Part shown: positions 18,566 to 28,865 of the stretch, one piece after another | Layout: every line of letters begins with the position of its first letter | Position numbering within the stretch: the stretch's first letter is position 1 | Assembly: GCA_946965045.2 (NCBI GenBank) | Contig: OX337237.1 | Span: 2,480,001-2,544,000, forward strand | Length of the DNA stretch: 64,000 nt | Origin: Epithemia pelagica | Taxonomy: Eukaryota; Bacillariophyta; Bacillariophyceae; Surirellales; Surirellaceae | Direction: 5' to 3' | Translations under genes and position numbers: made by a program | The notes under the pieces: generated by a model | Database searches by the model: none | Told to the model about the DNA's origin: nothing | Seen by the model: the letters and a program-made list of their open reading frames with translations, nothing else

Positions 18566-19390
18566 TCACAATTGTTCTTCTTGTTCTGCTTCGTTTTCTT
18601 TTTTCGCCAAAGAGGGTGCATCGGGTTGCGCTTCGGGTTCCGTTCCCACAAACCATTCATGGTGTCGACAATGTGTTTCAATTTCCACCAAGGTGGGACA
18701 GAGACGATCCACCTCCACACCAAAGCGTCGAGCATTGGCCAGTTGAGGGACGAGGTAAATGTCAGCCAATGTCGGACCAAAGGTTCCCACACAATAGGGT
18801 CCCAGTCCCGATTGTGCTTGTGCTGGTTGTTGTGCTTGTGCTTGTACTTGTTGTCGGTGTTGTACCACGAGCCGTTCCAAGGCGGTCAAGCCTCGTTCAT
18901 TGACCCGTTTGGCTTCATCCATCCTGGACACTCGTCCTTCTGACAAGGTTTCCAATCGTTTCAAAAAGTACATGTTTTGCAAGGGTTGCGTACCAGAATT
19001 AATCACTTCCACCATTTGTCGCATTGCTGTTCGTGTCTGGACCTGAGTGGGGGGTGGCATCCAGGAAGGACCGTGGTTGTGATTGTTAGTAGTAGTGCTC
19101 GAAAAGGCCAAGTCCAAAAATTCGAGAATGGCACTGGATTGCGACCATTGCAGTGTTTCCCGTGTGACGGTATCGGTACATTGCAACAGGGGGACTTGAC
19201 CCAAGGGATTTTTGAGTAGATAGTCGGCCGATTGGTGTTGCTTGGTTTCCAAATCAATGCAAATGGTTTCATACGCAATGCGCTTGGCTTGTAGGGCAAT
19301 GCGGACTCGCCAGGTGGAGGAGGATCGCCAATACCCATAGAGTTTGAAATTGGTATACCGATCCTTGTTGGTGCACGATGGTGATGGTGG

Positions 19391-19421
<31 letters not shown>

Positions 19422-21043
19422 GACTGTGGTGTTTCGGAAGGAACATTTGTTTGGTTGCTCGTGTCCTCCAAGGTTGTTGGGTCCATTCTTGTTAAGGGCG
19501 GAAGAATGGTGGCTGTACAATCTCCAAATCCCACCAGTCCGTAGCAGCGAGTGTTTTTGTCTTGGTCATTGTCGTTCGAAGTAGCATCATGTGCCAGACC
19601 TTGCAAAGTAATGGTATCTCCATTTTGCAAAAAGTCGCTTCGTTGGATTGGTTGGTCCTTGTCGGTGTCGTCGTTGTCGTTTGTTTCATATCCAATCGTG
19701 ACGGCTTGTGTTCCATTCCAACTCAATTCCAACCAACTCCCATAGGAATCGGGTGTCATTCCCGACAAGGTTCCGGTTCCGAGTAAATCCCCGGCTTGCA
19801 TCATACATCCCGTGACGGAATGATGGACGAGCAATTGGGCAAAGGTCCAATGGACATGTCGTAAATTGGAGTGACAAATCACATGGGGTGGTGGTTGGCG
19901 GGCAGTGCTTGTAGTAGCAGTAGCAGTCGTAGTCGTCGTTGTCGTAGTTGGTTGAATCGAGACGGTCAAGTCGACATTGTAATACTGAGGATGTGGATCG
20001 TGAAGATAGGGCAGAATGGGTGGATCCGTGGCTTGTTGCGAGGCTTTGGCCGACGTGGCAAAGGGTTGCAAGGCATCCAGGGTGACAATCCAGGGACTAA
20101 TCGTGGTGCCAAAATGTTTGCTGGTAAAGGGACCGAGTGGCACATATTCATATTTTTGCAAGTCTCGTGCCGACCAATCATTTAACAAGACCACTCCAAA
20201 CAAGCGTTGTGTGGCTTGTTCCATGGTCATGGCATGGCCCTGGGGATTGGACGGTCCACCAACAATCAAGCCCACTTCCAATTCAAAATCTAATTTTTCC
20301 GTCGGTCCATACCGACTGGCACCGGGGTCGTTTTGGCGGTTGGAGTCGTCGGTTGCTGTGGCCTGGCCAATTTGTCCACAGGGTCGATGCAAGCCATGAT
20401 TGGATACCTGAACCGTACTGGCTCGACCATGATATCCAACGGGCAAATGCAACCAATTGGGTTGCAAGGCCCGATCCTTGCCCCGAAACATGGTACCAAC
20501 ATTGGTGGCATGGGACCGACTGGCATAAAAATCGGTAAATTCCGCAATGTGCACCGGCAAGTGCAATTGCACGTGGTGCCGAGACCACAAGGCGGCCCGA
20601 CGCAAGGCGGCATTGGTGCGCAACCGAGCATCAGCCGGAATTCGCACCACTGTAGTATCCGGGTGGTGGTTGTCGTCCTCCTCCTCTTGTACCAACAAGG
20701 CTTGCAATCGGTGTCGTACCAGAGTCCAAACCGGTTTGGGATGACTGACAAAGCGATTGAGTGTTGTTTGACCCACAAAGGTATTGGGTGGCAATGTTGT
20801 TGTTGTCGTCGTACTGCTGCTGCTTGTGGGATCCGGCAGTGGTTGTGTAAACAAGCCGGCCTCTTCCAAGAGCGCCAAATCAATCACGGTATCACCCACA
20901 ATGGTGCCACAACGACGGCAATAATCATCATCATCATTCTCGGCAGAAGCAGCCGTAGAACGGGGAGAAAAGACACCAAAGGGAAGATTCTGCAAGGAAA
21001 ATTCACTCGTGGGATCCAGGGGAATCCATGACGGAACAAACAT
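18566..21043 (-). CDS. Fused fumarylacetoacetase - maleylacetoacetate isomerase
   Basis: 825 residues, one exon. Residues 1 to about 560 are fumarylacetoacetase: the opening SWIPLDPTSEFSLQNLPFGVFS, then YGPTEKLDFELEVG (metal-site Glu), VLLNDWSARDLQKYEYVPLGPF, SKHFGTTISPW and GDLLGTGTLSG. A Gln run (about 11 residues, DNA near 19390-19430) links to a zeta-class GST-like maleylacetoacetate isomerase (about 600-825): YGYWRSSSTWRVRIALQAK and NPLGQVPLL. The two enzymes catalyse consecutive last steps of tyrosine/homogentisate breakdown, so the fusion gives a bifunctional enzyme. The isomerase Cys of the usual S-S-C-S motif is replaced (S-S-S-T). The start at 21043 was chosen because it opens the FAH domain; an upstream in-frame Met (21253) would add 70 unlikely residues. 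No organelle signal is obvious. Confidence 0.88.
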
Positions 21044-21839
21044 GATGATGATGATTCTCGTCAATGAATGGTTGGATGGAAAACGAGGTGGGAAAACGTA
21101 GAGGGAGAAAGCAGCAAGCCCCTTGAACGCAGCGACGAGTGGGTGGTCAATGTTCGGTTGACCAGAAGCGAGAAACAATGAGAATGGCTGTGGAGAAGAT
21201 AGTCTCGCAATTCCAGAAAGGCTTGTTCTTTTGCTTGCGAATGAGACTGACACTGTTCAATCTTTTGCTGCTTCTGTTGTTGTTGTTCGTTGTCAAACAC
21301 GAGACACGAGATGATGAGAACACTTTTGTGGGTGTCGTCGTCGACACAAAAGATCAATCGACAACGTCGCAAAGATCGCTTCTTTGGGAAGCGAAGCCAG
21401 GAGCCGACATTGTGGGGGATGCCGCAGACGAAAGCCCCACTGGTCACGCTTCCCCGCCGGCGCGGAGAAGGAGGAGGGCATCCTCCACGCCAGGCGATCC
21501 TCCCCAGGAATTTGTTGGGAAACGCTGTACTTTCTGCGATTGCAAATGCTCGGTTCAGTTGATATCATTACCAATGCCTTTCAAACTGGACCGGAGGCCT
21601 TCTAGGCTTCCATCAAGAACTCTTTCTGGATGACTACTTCTCGTCCATAGTCCAATCAATCCTCGACGCAGCAGTTCGATATTCTGCCGCGGTGAGTGGA
21701 CGTGTTGCTGTGGCGTTGGTACCTCCAGGTATGGGGAAAACATCCGCCAACACAAGTTTCGTGGAATCGACATTTGCGTCGAGACGGACAGCCATTTATC
21801 GTTCACATCTGAAATCCATATGAACGTCCTACTGGTTGG
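21044..21839. other. Upstream region of FAH-MAAI
   Basis: Contains the FAH-MAAI promoter. A plus-strand open frame at 21139-21633 (164 codons) has a Leu-rich stretch like a signal peptide but no family features and an Arg-rich tail; I do not call it a gene. Confidence 0.4.
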
Positions 21840-22310
21840 ATGAATGGCCTTGTGGAAAGCTTCAGAATGTCCCGTTGTGGAGGACCAACGACAAAACTGC
21901 TCTTACTATTGGACATCCAGGAGGAGCAAGAATCCTGCCCCAAAACCAAAACGAAATCAATGTGCGTCAATCCCTTTGTCAAAGACGACAAAGACAACAA
22001 GTATGATCTTCCCATTGTTGAGGCTTGGAGGGAACTACCTAGATTAGTTCGATAGGACATGTGTGGGACGTCACCACAACGACAATCACCCAAAGTCTCA
22101 CTGGCTTCCATCAAATATCCACCGTGCAAGCCACAGAACAAAGAGGGTTAAACGCTTCTTGTATACAGCTGTACAGCTCATGCTATCCTACTGGAAACTG
22201 GAATTCAAAAAGGCAACACCCAAACGACGCCTTGTTGTGTGTGGTTCGGAAGATGTCCTGGTAATGATGAATGATATGATGCGGCTGGATACGACTGGAA
22301 CTGCTTGAAG
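21840..22310 (+). pseudogene. Diverged duplicate of the 22.7-23.4 kb locus
   Basis: Nucleotide similarity to about 23090-23560 is clear in blocks. Both have gtgcgtcaatccctttgt, a gatgaagac-like acidic stretch, taggacaygtgtggg followed by cgtcaccacaacgacaa, a cagctgtacagctc segment and ccttgttgtgtgtg. The translation keeps CVNPFVKD but ends at 22055, well before the matching end of the other copy. It is a degenerate copy or a very divergent paralog of unknown function. Confidence 0.4.
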
Positions 22311-22734
22311 CATTCCCGTTTGATTGTGTCGTATTGTTGGAAGACTCCTTGTTGGATGCAATGCATGCAAAGACATCACATCAGGATACGTAGCATGGTG
22401 GAGTGCACCCCCGTTCGGCACACTGCCCGACTTTATGGAGATGGACCGCGTCATGTCTACCTCTCCAGTAGACAGAACGAGTGATTGAATCATGCGACCA
22501 ACATGACACAACGATGGCGATGGTCCCAGTATGCTCTAGGGCCATGCAAAGGGATATGTCGGCCGAAACCAATTGTTGCAACATACTATAGATACCATGG
22601 CAATCACGAGCAAGTTGTCATTGGCAACAAAATCTGTAGAGATCGAGGGCGTTTCGAGTCGCCCTTATCGTCCCGAGGCGCGTCTCGAGGGCGTTTGACA
22701 CCACGCGCGCACCTGTCTCGCGCAATCATGTCGA
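22311..22734. other. Intergenic between duplicated copies
   Basis: No coding region is supported. It may include degraded flanks of the duplication. Confidence 0.4.
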
Positions 22735-23442
22735 TTGTGTGTGACCATGGTGCAGTCGGCGGCGGCGGCCGTGGCCTTGGTTTGGATACCACTCTTGTGG
22801 CCGCATTCCATACCATTGCTCTTGCATCCTCCAACATCCTCCTTGATCATCTCGATGCTGTCCTATTACAGTTTCGTCTTGCCACGAATCATAAGAATGG
22901 AACAACCCCCAGCATCACTACCACTGCTGCAGGGGATGGAACAACTCCCCTCAATCACTGTCACAACAATAACAACAACAACACCCAGAATGATCGCCAC
23001 GGATGATCCTTCTCCACCAATCATGTCGGAAGGGGATCAAAAGAGCCATGCGCCAAACGAGTCTCAACGACTGTTCCATTACCCTCTGGATATGCCTGAT
23101 AGAAGGAGAATGCAACTCTGGTTTATGGTCTTGTCGTTGACAATATCCCTGCTCCATGGTTTTCGGAAACAGGAAGAGCAACACTCCTGTTCGAAAAACA
23201 GCAAGAAGAAGAATCAACCGTGCGTCAATCCCTTTGTTAAAGACCATGACGAAGAAGACCAGGATGATGTTCCGACCGTGGAGGATTGGATGGAACTCAT
23301 GTTTAGTTCGGTAGGACACGTGTGGGCCGTCACCACAACGACAACAACGAGTAGCATTCCTTTGTCTGACTGTATTCCACCAATATCATCCATGATGCTA
23401 CAAGACGCAGAGAAGAGGGTCGAACGCTTCATCCCTTTATAG
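22735..23442 (+). CDS. Hypothetical protein, possible secreted or membrane
   Basis: 235 codons, unrecognised. The N-terminus has a hydrophobic stretch (residues about 8-30), a second hydrophobic segment lies around residue 130 (LWFMVLSLTISLLHGF), and a Lys-rich then acidic region holds NPFVKDHDEEDQDDVPTVEDWMEL. The latter, from CVNPFVKD on, recurs in the diverged copy at 21.9 kb, which is the only sign that the frame is under selection. The start is uncertain because the N-terminal part has no counterpart in the other copy. Codon use is less regular than in neighbouring genes. Confidence 0.35.
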   Translation: MCVTMVQSAAAAVALVWIPLLWPHSIPLLLHPPTSSLIISMLSYYSFVLPRIIRMEQPPASLPLLQGMEQLPSITVTTITTTTPRMIATDDPSPPIMSEGDQKSHAPNESQRLFHYPLDMPDRRRMQLWFMVLSLTISLLHGFRKQEEQHSCSKNSKKKNQPCVNPFVKDHDEEDQDDVPTVEDWMELMFSSVGHVWAVTTTTTTSSIPLSDCIPPISSMMLQDAEKRVERFIPL

Positions 23443-24088
23443 CTTATAGCTGTACAGCTCTGCCTCTAGATGTTATCCTGTTCCTACTAGAACCCCCAGA
23501 AAGCCTACTCCCAAATGACAAAGGACTCCTTGTTGTGTGTGTGTTTCGGAATATCATTTCATGGTCATGACGACTCCTTGTTTTGAGTGGTTCGAAATAT
23601 CATTTCATGGTCATGATGATTGATGCGGCAGGTTGCGACCGTGATTGCCCGACGCATTCCTGTACGATGATGGTTACAGCCAAACTATACCAATAATGAG
23701 TTGACTTGGCGCGGACGGTCTGTGAAATCCTCCTCACCACCAATGTATCATGGTTGATTGCGAATGCCTCGATCTGCGTGTCGTAAGGTGTTGCCACCTA
23801 GTGCAACGAGAGCATGGTATAGATCCAGTATGTGACAGAAGGAAGGGTAACTGAAACGAGTTTCTCTTTCTTTTGGCTGGAACGGGGCAAGCATTTCGTT
23901 GGTCCTTCGATTCGTATGATAATTCATCATAGAATGTCAAAAGTCATCCTGAGGCAATGGATTCCACATCCAGAAAAATGAAAAAGAGGAAGAAGAGTGG
24001 TAAGACGGTATGTCTCATACACGTACAAGAAAAAGAAACAGAGAAAACGCACAAAACAATCCAAAACATTGATGTGTATGTGAGTGGT
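23443..24088. other. Intergenic, short direct duplication
   Basis: A partly duplicated stretch at about 23521-23620 repeats atatcatttcatggtcatga (two copies about 50 bp apart). Otherwise nothing is seen. It is the 3' side of the CtpA-like gene. Confidence 0.5.
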
Positions 24089-27000
24089 TCATGTTTGTGG
24101 ACCTACCGGCATGATTCCCACCCGCACCGGTCTCCGGATTCCCGAAAATGGGGATTGTTGTTCTGGTGGTTGTTGTTGTTGGGTTACGAGACGAGCTTCT
24201 GTCAAGACATCCAGAGCGACATTGACACACAAATCCGCTTGGGTATGAGAGGGAATGCCTTGCGTACTTTCACAGGGTACCGTAGGAGGAATCCCTCCTC
24301 CGACCCATTCCCCGGCTTGCCATTGAGCATCGCCCACATGGGTCATGTGATGCAAGGCAGGGGTCAAATATTCAGCCACGGTTAAACGCAATCCTCCACC
24401 ATCCGGCAAGGGGAAGGTATGTTGAATCAATCTAGGTAGTGGTGGGTGGAAGTGTGAAGCACAAGAAGAATCCAAAGCAGGCAAGCAAACAGACGGAAAA
24501 TACAAACAAAGACACGAGAAATGAGCACATTTCGATCACTCAAACGCAGTGCAAGATCAAACTCCAATGATTCCATTCAAACGAACGTACCCTTTTCCAT
24601 ACGTACGGGTCCCGACAATGGCCACGGTGCGGCCATTGTCATGCAAGGCCGAGGCAAAGACTTCGGCCGCGGAGGCTGTCCCTTCATTGACCAACAAGAC
24701 AATGGGTTTTTGTACCGCGCGTTGATGTGCCTCTTGACGACGATTGGGAGGAACCCACCGATCCATGGTAGTAATCGAGGATGACCACAAGGACCATGTT
24801 GTTGTCGTTGTCGATGTTGAGGGTGTCGTATGAAACCCCCGTTGGACATGTTGTTCATGCAGACTTGCAAACGAACTGGGTGGAGTCCAACCACTTCCAC
24901 CACCCTTGGTCGACGACGGAAAGAATTGCGGCGATTCCTTGCGGAGTTGCCAGTATGTGGCATCGGGTGATTCCCGCGACAAGAGATAGCCAGGATACCG
25001 ATGATCCACAACATATTCTTCCACGGCATGCGGAGTAAAGCCACCACGGGAATTGAGGGTATAACACAAGACAGTATGGGGATCCCGCAAGAGGGAGGAG
25101 GCGGTCAAGAGTGCTTCTTGAATGACTCCGCCGTAATTGTTGCGCAAATCCAATATATACGCCGAAGCAGCATCTGAATGAGGACCACCACCACCACGAC
25201 GGCCTGTCCCTCCCTCCAAATCATGAACGGCTTGGACAAAGCCAGCAGTCGAGGCTTTGGAAAACCGCGTCAGGCGAATATATCCAACCTTGTAGTCGTC
25301 CATGGCAGTCTTGTGCTTGTTGTACTGGTGGATTGTATCTCGAGTGTTTGGTTCTGCAGGCGATTCCAACATGGTTCCAAAGGGCGATTCCGACGCCACT
25401 GTGAGCATTTGATAGGGTACCAGATTGTTGGTTGGTGCCTGCTGCTGGGTCAATCCTCCTGGAGTGGTTGTGCTGCTCGTGGTTGGCAAGGTTAACCGAA
25501 TGCGTTGAGGACGATAGGCGACAATGACGGATCGAAGAGCCGGTGATGATGATGCTGCAATTTTTGATTCGGAAGACGACACGTGTGTGGCCGTGACTGG
25601 CATTGTTGTGGTCGCATAGACGGGTTTGGCAAGGGTGAATTCCACCTGTTGTGGTTGTTCTTGTTCTGGTGGTGGCTGTTCGTGCGACGACACTTGTTGC
25701 GGCTGGTTCCATTTCGTTTCGACTTGGGTGCGGGACAATCCCAAGAACGAATCGTGTTCCAGTGCCACAATCCGGTCACCGACGGTAACTCCGGTACGTT
25801 CGGCCAAGGATTGAGGAACGACGGCTGTCACAATGGGCAAAGACGACACTTGCCGTGCCGATAACAAGGAGGAGGCGGCTTTGGGAGGATTGGTGGAGGA
25901 CGATGATGATGCCAAGAGGGATGGTGGAAGATCTACCAAGACGGGTGTTCGAAGGGCCCCCCAAAACAAATTGGTTTCTTGGTCTTGTTCGCGTGGCACT
26001 TGAACAATGGCCCCCAAGGATTGCAATCGATTGCCATTGTTGTTTTGGTTGTTATTGTTGTTATGATTGACGGATAATTCTTGCAACAATTCTTCACGTG
26101 TCAGGTAGGTGGAAAAGGGATCTTGCAATTGACGCGTCAACCAGACCAAGCCCTGGACGACTCCTTGTCGTGTGGCCAATTGATCTCGACCCGACGTTCT
26201 GGCAGTTTTGTCGTCGTCGTCGCTGGCGCCTTGAACGAGCCACTGTTTCCAAGACATCCAAAAGTCGCGTGGTTCAAAGACGGCTCCTCCCGTATGATCG
26301 TAATACATGGTGGTAATGGTCCCCACGGCATAATCCATCAAGGCTTGATTGGCCACAATTTTGGCTTCCCGGATATTGACATTTGTGTCGTCAGTGTCCA
26401 GGGGTGCATTCATAATGCTCCAATAGCGTTGTCCAGCCGGGATGCTACCAGAACTTGTTGTCGTTGTTGTCGTAGCTGTGGTGACGGGTGGTTCCACGGA
26501 CTTTGCCGCTCCGTGATGTACCACCACCGCTCCGGGCCACCATGACACGAGGAGGATCAAAAGAGTGGTACAAAACACAGTTTGTGCGGTTCGGTGCCAG
26601 GATTGGAGAAAGGAACTTTTGTGTTGTTGTTGTTGATTCGATGGATGGATGCAGTTGCTTCTCTGCCTCTTGTTGTTGTCGTCGTGTTCCACATGATGCT
26701 TGCTTTGCGAACGCAACCACAAGAACGAACAGGAAGAAGAAGGAAGATGACGCATGCTTGTCGTCCGAGAATGGCTGGAAGTCGGAGCAAAGAACAACGA
26801 CGACAAAGCCCTGTTGTTTGGACCCCGATCCAAACGACAAGCACCACCAAGACACAAATTCGTCGGAGGAGGAGGAGCAAAGCTTGTCACCATGGACAAG
26901 GGACTTGAGGAAAAGAGGAGTTGCAGAAACCACCACTCAAATGACCACAACCTCACCCAATTAAAACAACTATTCTGTCGTCGTCGTCGTCGTTGTGGAA

Positions 27001-27163
27001 ACAATGGACCATTCACAATTCCTGGCTGGAAAATGCTGTCGCCACCACCACCAAAACCATGGACTGCAGCAGCAGTCGAGTCATGGTGGACACCATGTGG
27101 TTTGGTTCCAGTCCGTTTTGTGGGAGGACCACGGCGACTACCACAAGTAGTGGTGAGCGCCAT
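24089..27163 (-). CDS. C-terminal processing protease (CtpA-like, S41), plastid/thylakoid
   Basis: Two exons, 27163-24591 and 24431-24089. The 159-nt intron has GTACGT/CTAG borders and joining restores the family sequence GKG-LIQHTFPLPDG; 971 residues. A hydrophobic stretch ending in SMVTSFAPPPP resembles a diatom signal peptide with Phe at the cleavage site. A second hydrophobic segment (LLILLVSWWPGAVVV, about residue 195) fits a thylakoid lumen signal. A PDZ domain follows (about 430-490, VVPQSLAERTGVTVGDRIVAL). The S41 core has DLRNNYGG, the nucleophile Ser in NEGTASAAEV (about 831) and the Lys in TYGKG (857). Family role: removal of the C-terminal extension of photosystem II D1 in the lumen. 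The extreme N-terminus (first 80 residues) is uncertain. Confidence 0.85.
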
Positions 27164-27779
27164 GACGGAATGGAAATGGATCTTTTGGTTCTCTCCTCCT
27201 GGTCTCTACTGTATAGACTCTCCTTTTGCTTGCTTTTATTTGCCCACAGCCACTATACCCACAGATTCGAATTGGTTCTCTCTTTCTCCTCCAGACTATA
27301 CTCTTCTTGTCTCCTCGCTATTCCGGTTGACAGTATTCCATCATTGTCTGGCGACAACCAAAATGTCGTCCAAGAGGACAGAACTTTTGTTGGTGTTCTA
27401 CAAAAACACTACCTAGCGGTAGTTTACATGTGATCGCATTTGTGTCAAACGATAGACAATTATATATCTAATGAAACTTTAAAATGACGACTCATTAGCG
27501 ACTGTATGAGACGCTCAGGATTTCAGACGCCCCAAAGAATTCGGAAGGGTCTGTTGGGTGACGTGGACCAAGAATTCCAAATCTCGGTACTTTCAATGAT
27601 ATAGTAGATCTAGTATTAATCCGAAAGTACCACACGGAACCTCCTCCCGTCCATGTGACGTCACTTTGGCTCTCATTTTTGGCCCAAAATTGGAACCATC
27701 CAAGGACACAACCGGAGTTGCCAGTGTTGTTGGTGTTGTTGTCGTATTCTTTAGCTTCTCATAAGAACTCGAAACGGAT
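27164..27779. promoter_or_regulatory. Bidirectional intergenic region
   Basis: A 616-bp gap between the CtpA-like gene (minus) and the hypothetical membrane protein (plus), transcribed away from each other; both promoters must be here. No specific element was recognised beyond AT-rich stretches near 27460 and 27600. Confidence 0.45.
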
Positions 27780-28865
27780 ATGAGGAAACCGTGTCAACTG
27801 TCACGGTCGGTGTGGTGGGTTGGAGTACGCTGGTGTTTCTGGTGGTCCTTCTGGACGACGACACCCACCACCACCATTACCCAACCACCCGTCCTTCCGG
27901 TGGTTGTGGCTGCGTGGGGTTGGGTCCCTCCGCTTCCGACAAGAATCCATTCCGTTTCGTCATCGTCTCATGGATGGAATCCAAATGCCAATTCCTGCGT
28001 TCCCAGCACCACGAGTGGGTGTCCCACACCGAGGTACCACCGGCGTCCGGACCAAGGTCGACCACAACAACAACAACAGGAACGACATGGCGCCTGGCAC
28101 CAAACATCCTCGTCCTTGTGGTCCTCCACCTCACGACAATCCGTAGAACCAACCGCATTGCCACAATCCAAGTCCAACACAACGACTCCTACCAACACAA
28201 CCAATGGCACGTCGACACGGGAGGGCCACTCGGGGCCGAACCCAAACATTCATCGACCCAGCACTCTGGACCGTGGCAACACCACGAACACGACGGTTCT
28301 GTCGACCAGTACCCACGTGCCCATGCCCTTCATTTCCATGAGTCGATGGGTGGCCGATGGGTTGGCCCTCGTGATTGCAACCGAATTGCAAGGATTGATT
28401 CAAGTCGTGACCGATCCCACCTTTGTCGCACAGGGAGGATGGATGCAACCCATCCTTTCTTCCAGTACTAGCAGCAGTACCTTGCCGCTGTGGGTGCAAC
28501 GATGTTCCTTGGATTGCCTCGTGTGGGCACTCTCGTTGCAAGGGACCGTGTACGGGATGAGCTTCTTGGCGACTTCTTCGAGGATGCAATCCAGAACTGA
28601 GGACAACCGGCTGGACTCGTTGGTTGACACTAAAACCACCCATGGATCCGACTCGTTCCAATGTACCATCACGACTGTGATTGTCTTTGGCATTGTGCGT
28701 CTCGGGGTGGCAGTTTTGCTGGCTGGAACCGATGCCTCGTTGCTGGCCAATGACTCGTCTCACCCATCCGTACTCCTCCAAGGATTGGTGGACACCTATT
28801 ATGTGGCATTGGCGGTCCTGACACGGCACATTTTGTCGAATCGATACAATACTGGAGGAGGATGA
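27780..28865 (+). CDS. Hypothetical membrane protein
   Basis: 361 codons, not recognised. The N-terminus is hydrophobic and Trp-rich (residues 10-50), perhaps a signal sequence. Then comes a Ser/Thr/Gln-rich linker (about 55-180). The C-terminal half has several hydrophobic segments: MSRWVADGLALVIATELQG (about 188), LVWALSLQGTVYGMSFLA (about 248), TVIVFGIVRLGVAVLLAG (about 300) and a last one near 335. The folded part is therefore likely a four-helix membrane domain. The start is uncertain: another frame begins at 27791 with its own hydrophobic leader, so a frameshift in the low-complexity part cannot be excluded. Confidence 0.5.
   Translation: MRKPCQLSRSVWWVGVRWCFWWSFWTTTPTTTITQPPVLPVVVAAWGWVPPLPTRIHSVSSSSHGWNPNANSCVPSTTSGCPTPRYHRRPDQGRPQQQQQERHGAWHQTSSSLWSSTSRQSVEPTALPQSKSNTTTPTNTTNGTSTREGHSGPNPNIHRPSTLDRGNTTNTTVLSTSTHVPMPFISMSRWVADGLALVIATELQGLIQVVTDPTFVAQGGWMQPILSSSTSSSTLPLWVQRCSLDCLVWALSLQGTVYGMSFLATSSRMQSRTEDNRLDSLVDTKTTHGSDSFQCTITTVIVFGIVRLGVAVLLAGTDASLLANDSSHPSVLLQGLVDTYYVALAVLTRHILSNRYNTGGG

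Noticed and set aside
18566-21253. Start of the FAH-MAAI gene at 21253
   Set aside because: The extra 70 residues show no targeting features, while the Met at 21043 directly opens the conserved FAH N-terminus.
24557-24590. Premature stop in the CtpA-like protease
   Set aside because: The stop lies inside a 159-nt intron; the second exon restores the conserved C-terminal family sequence.
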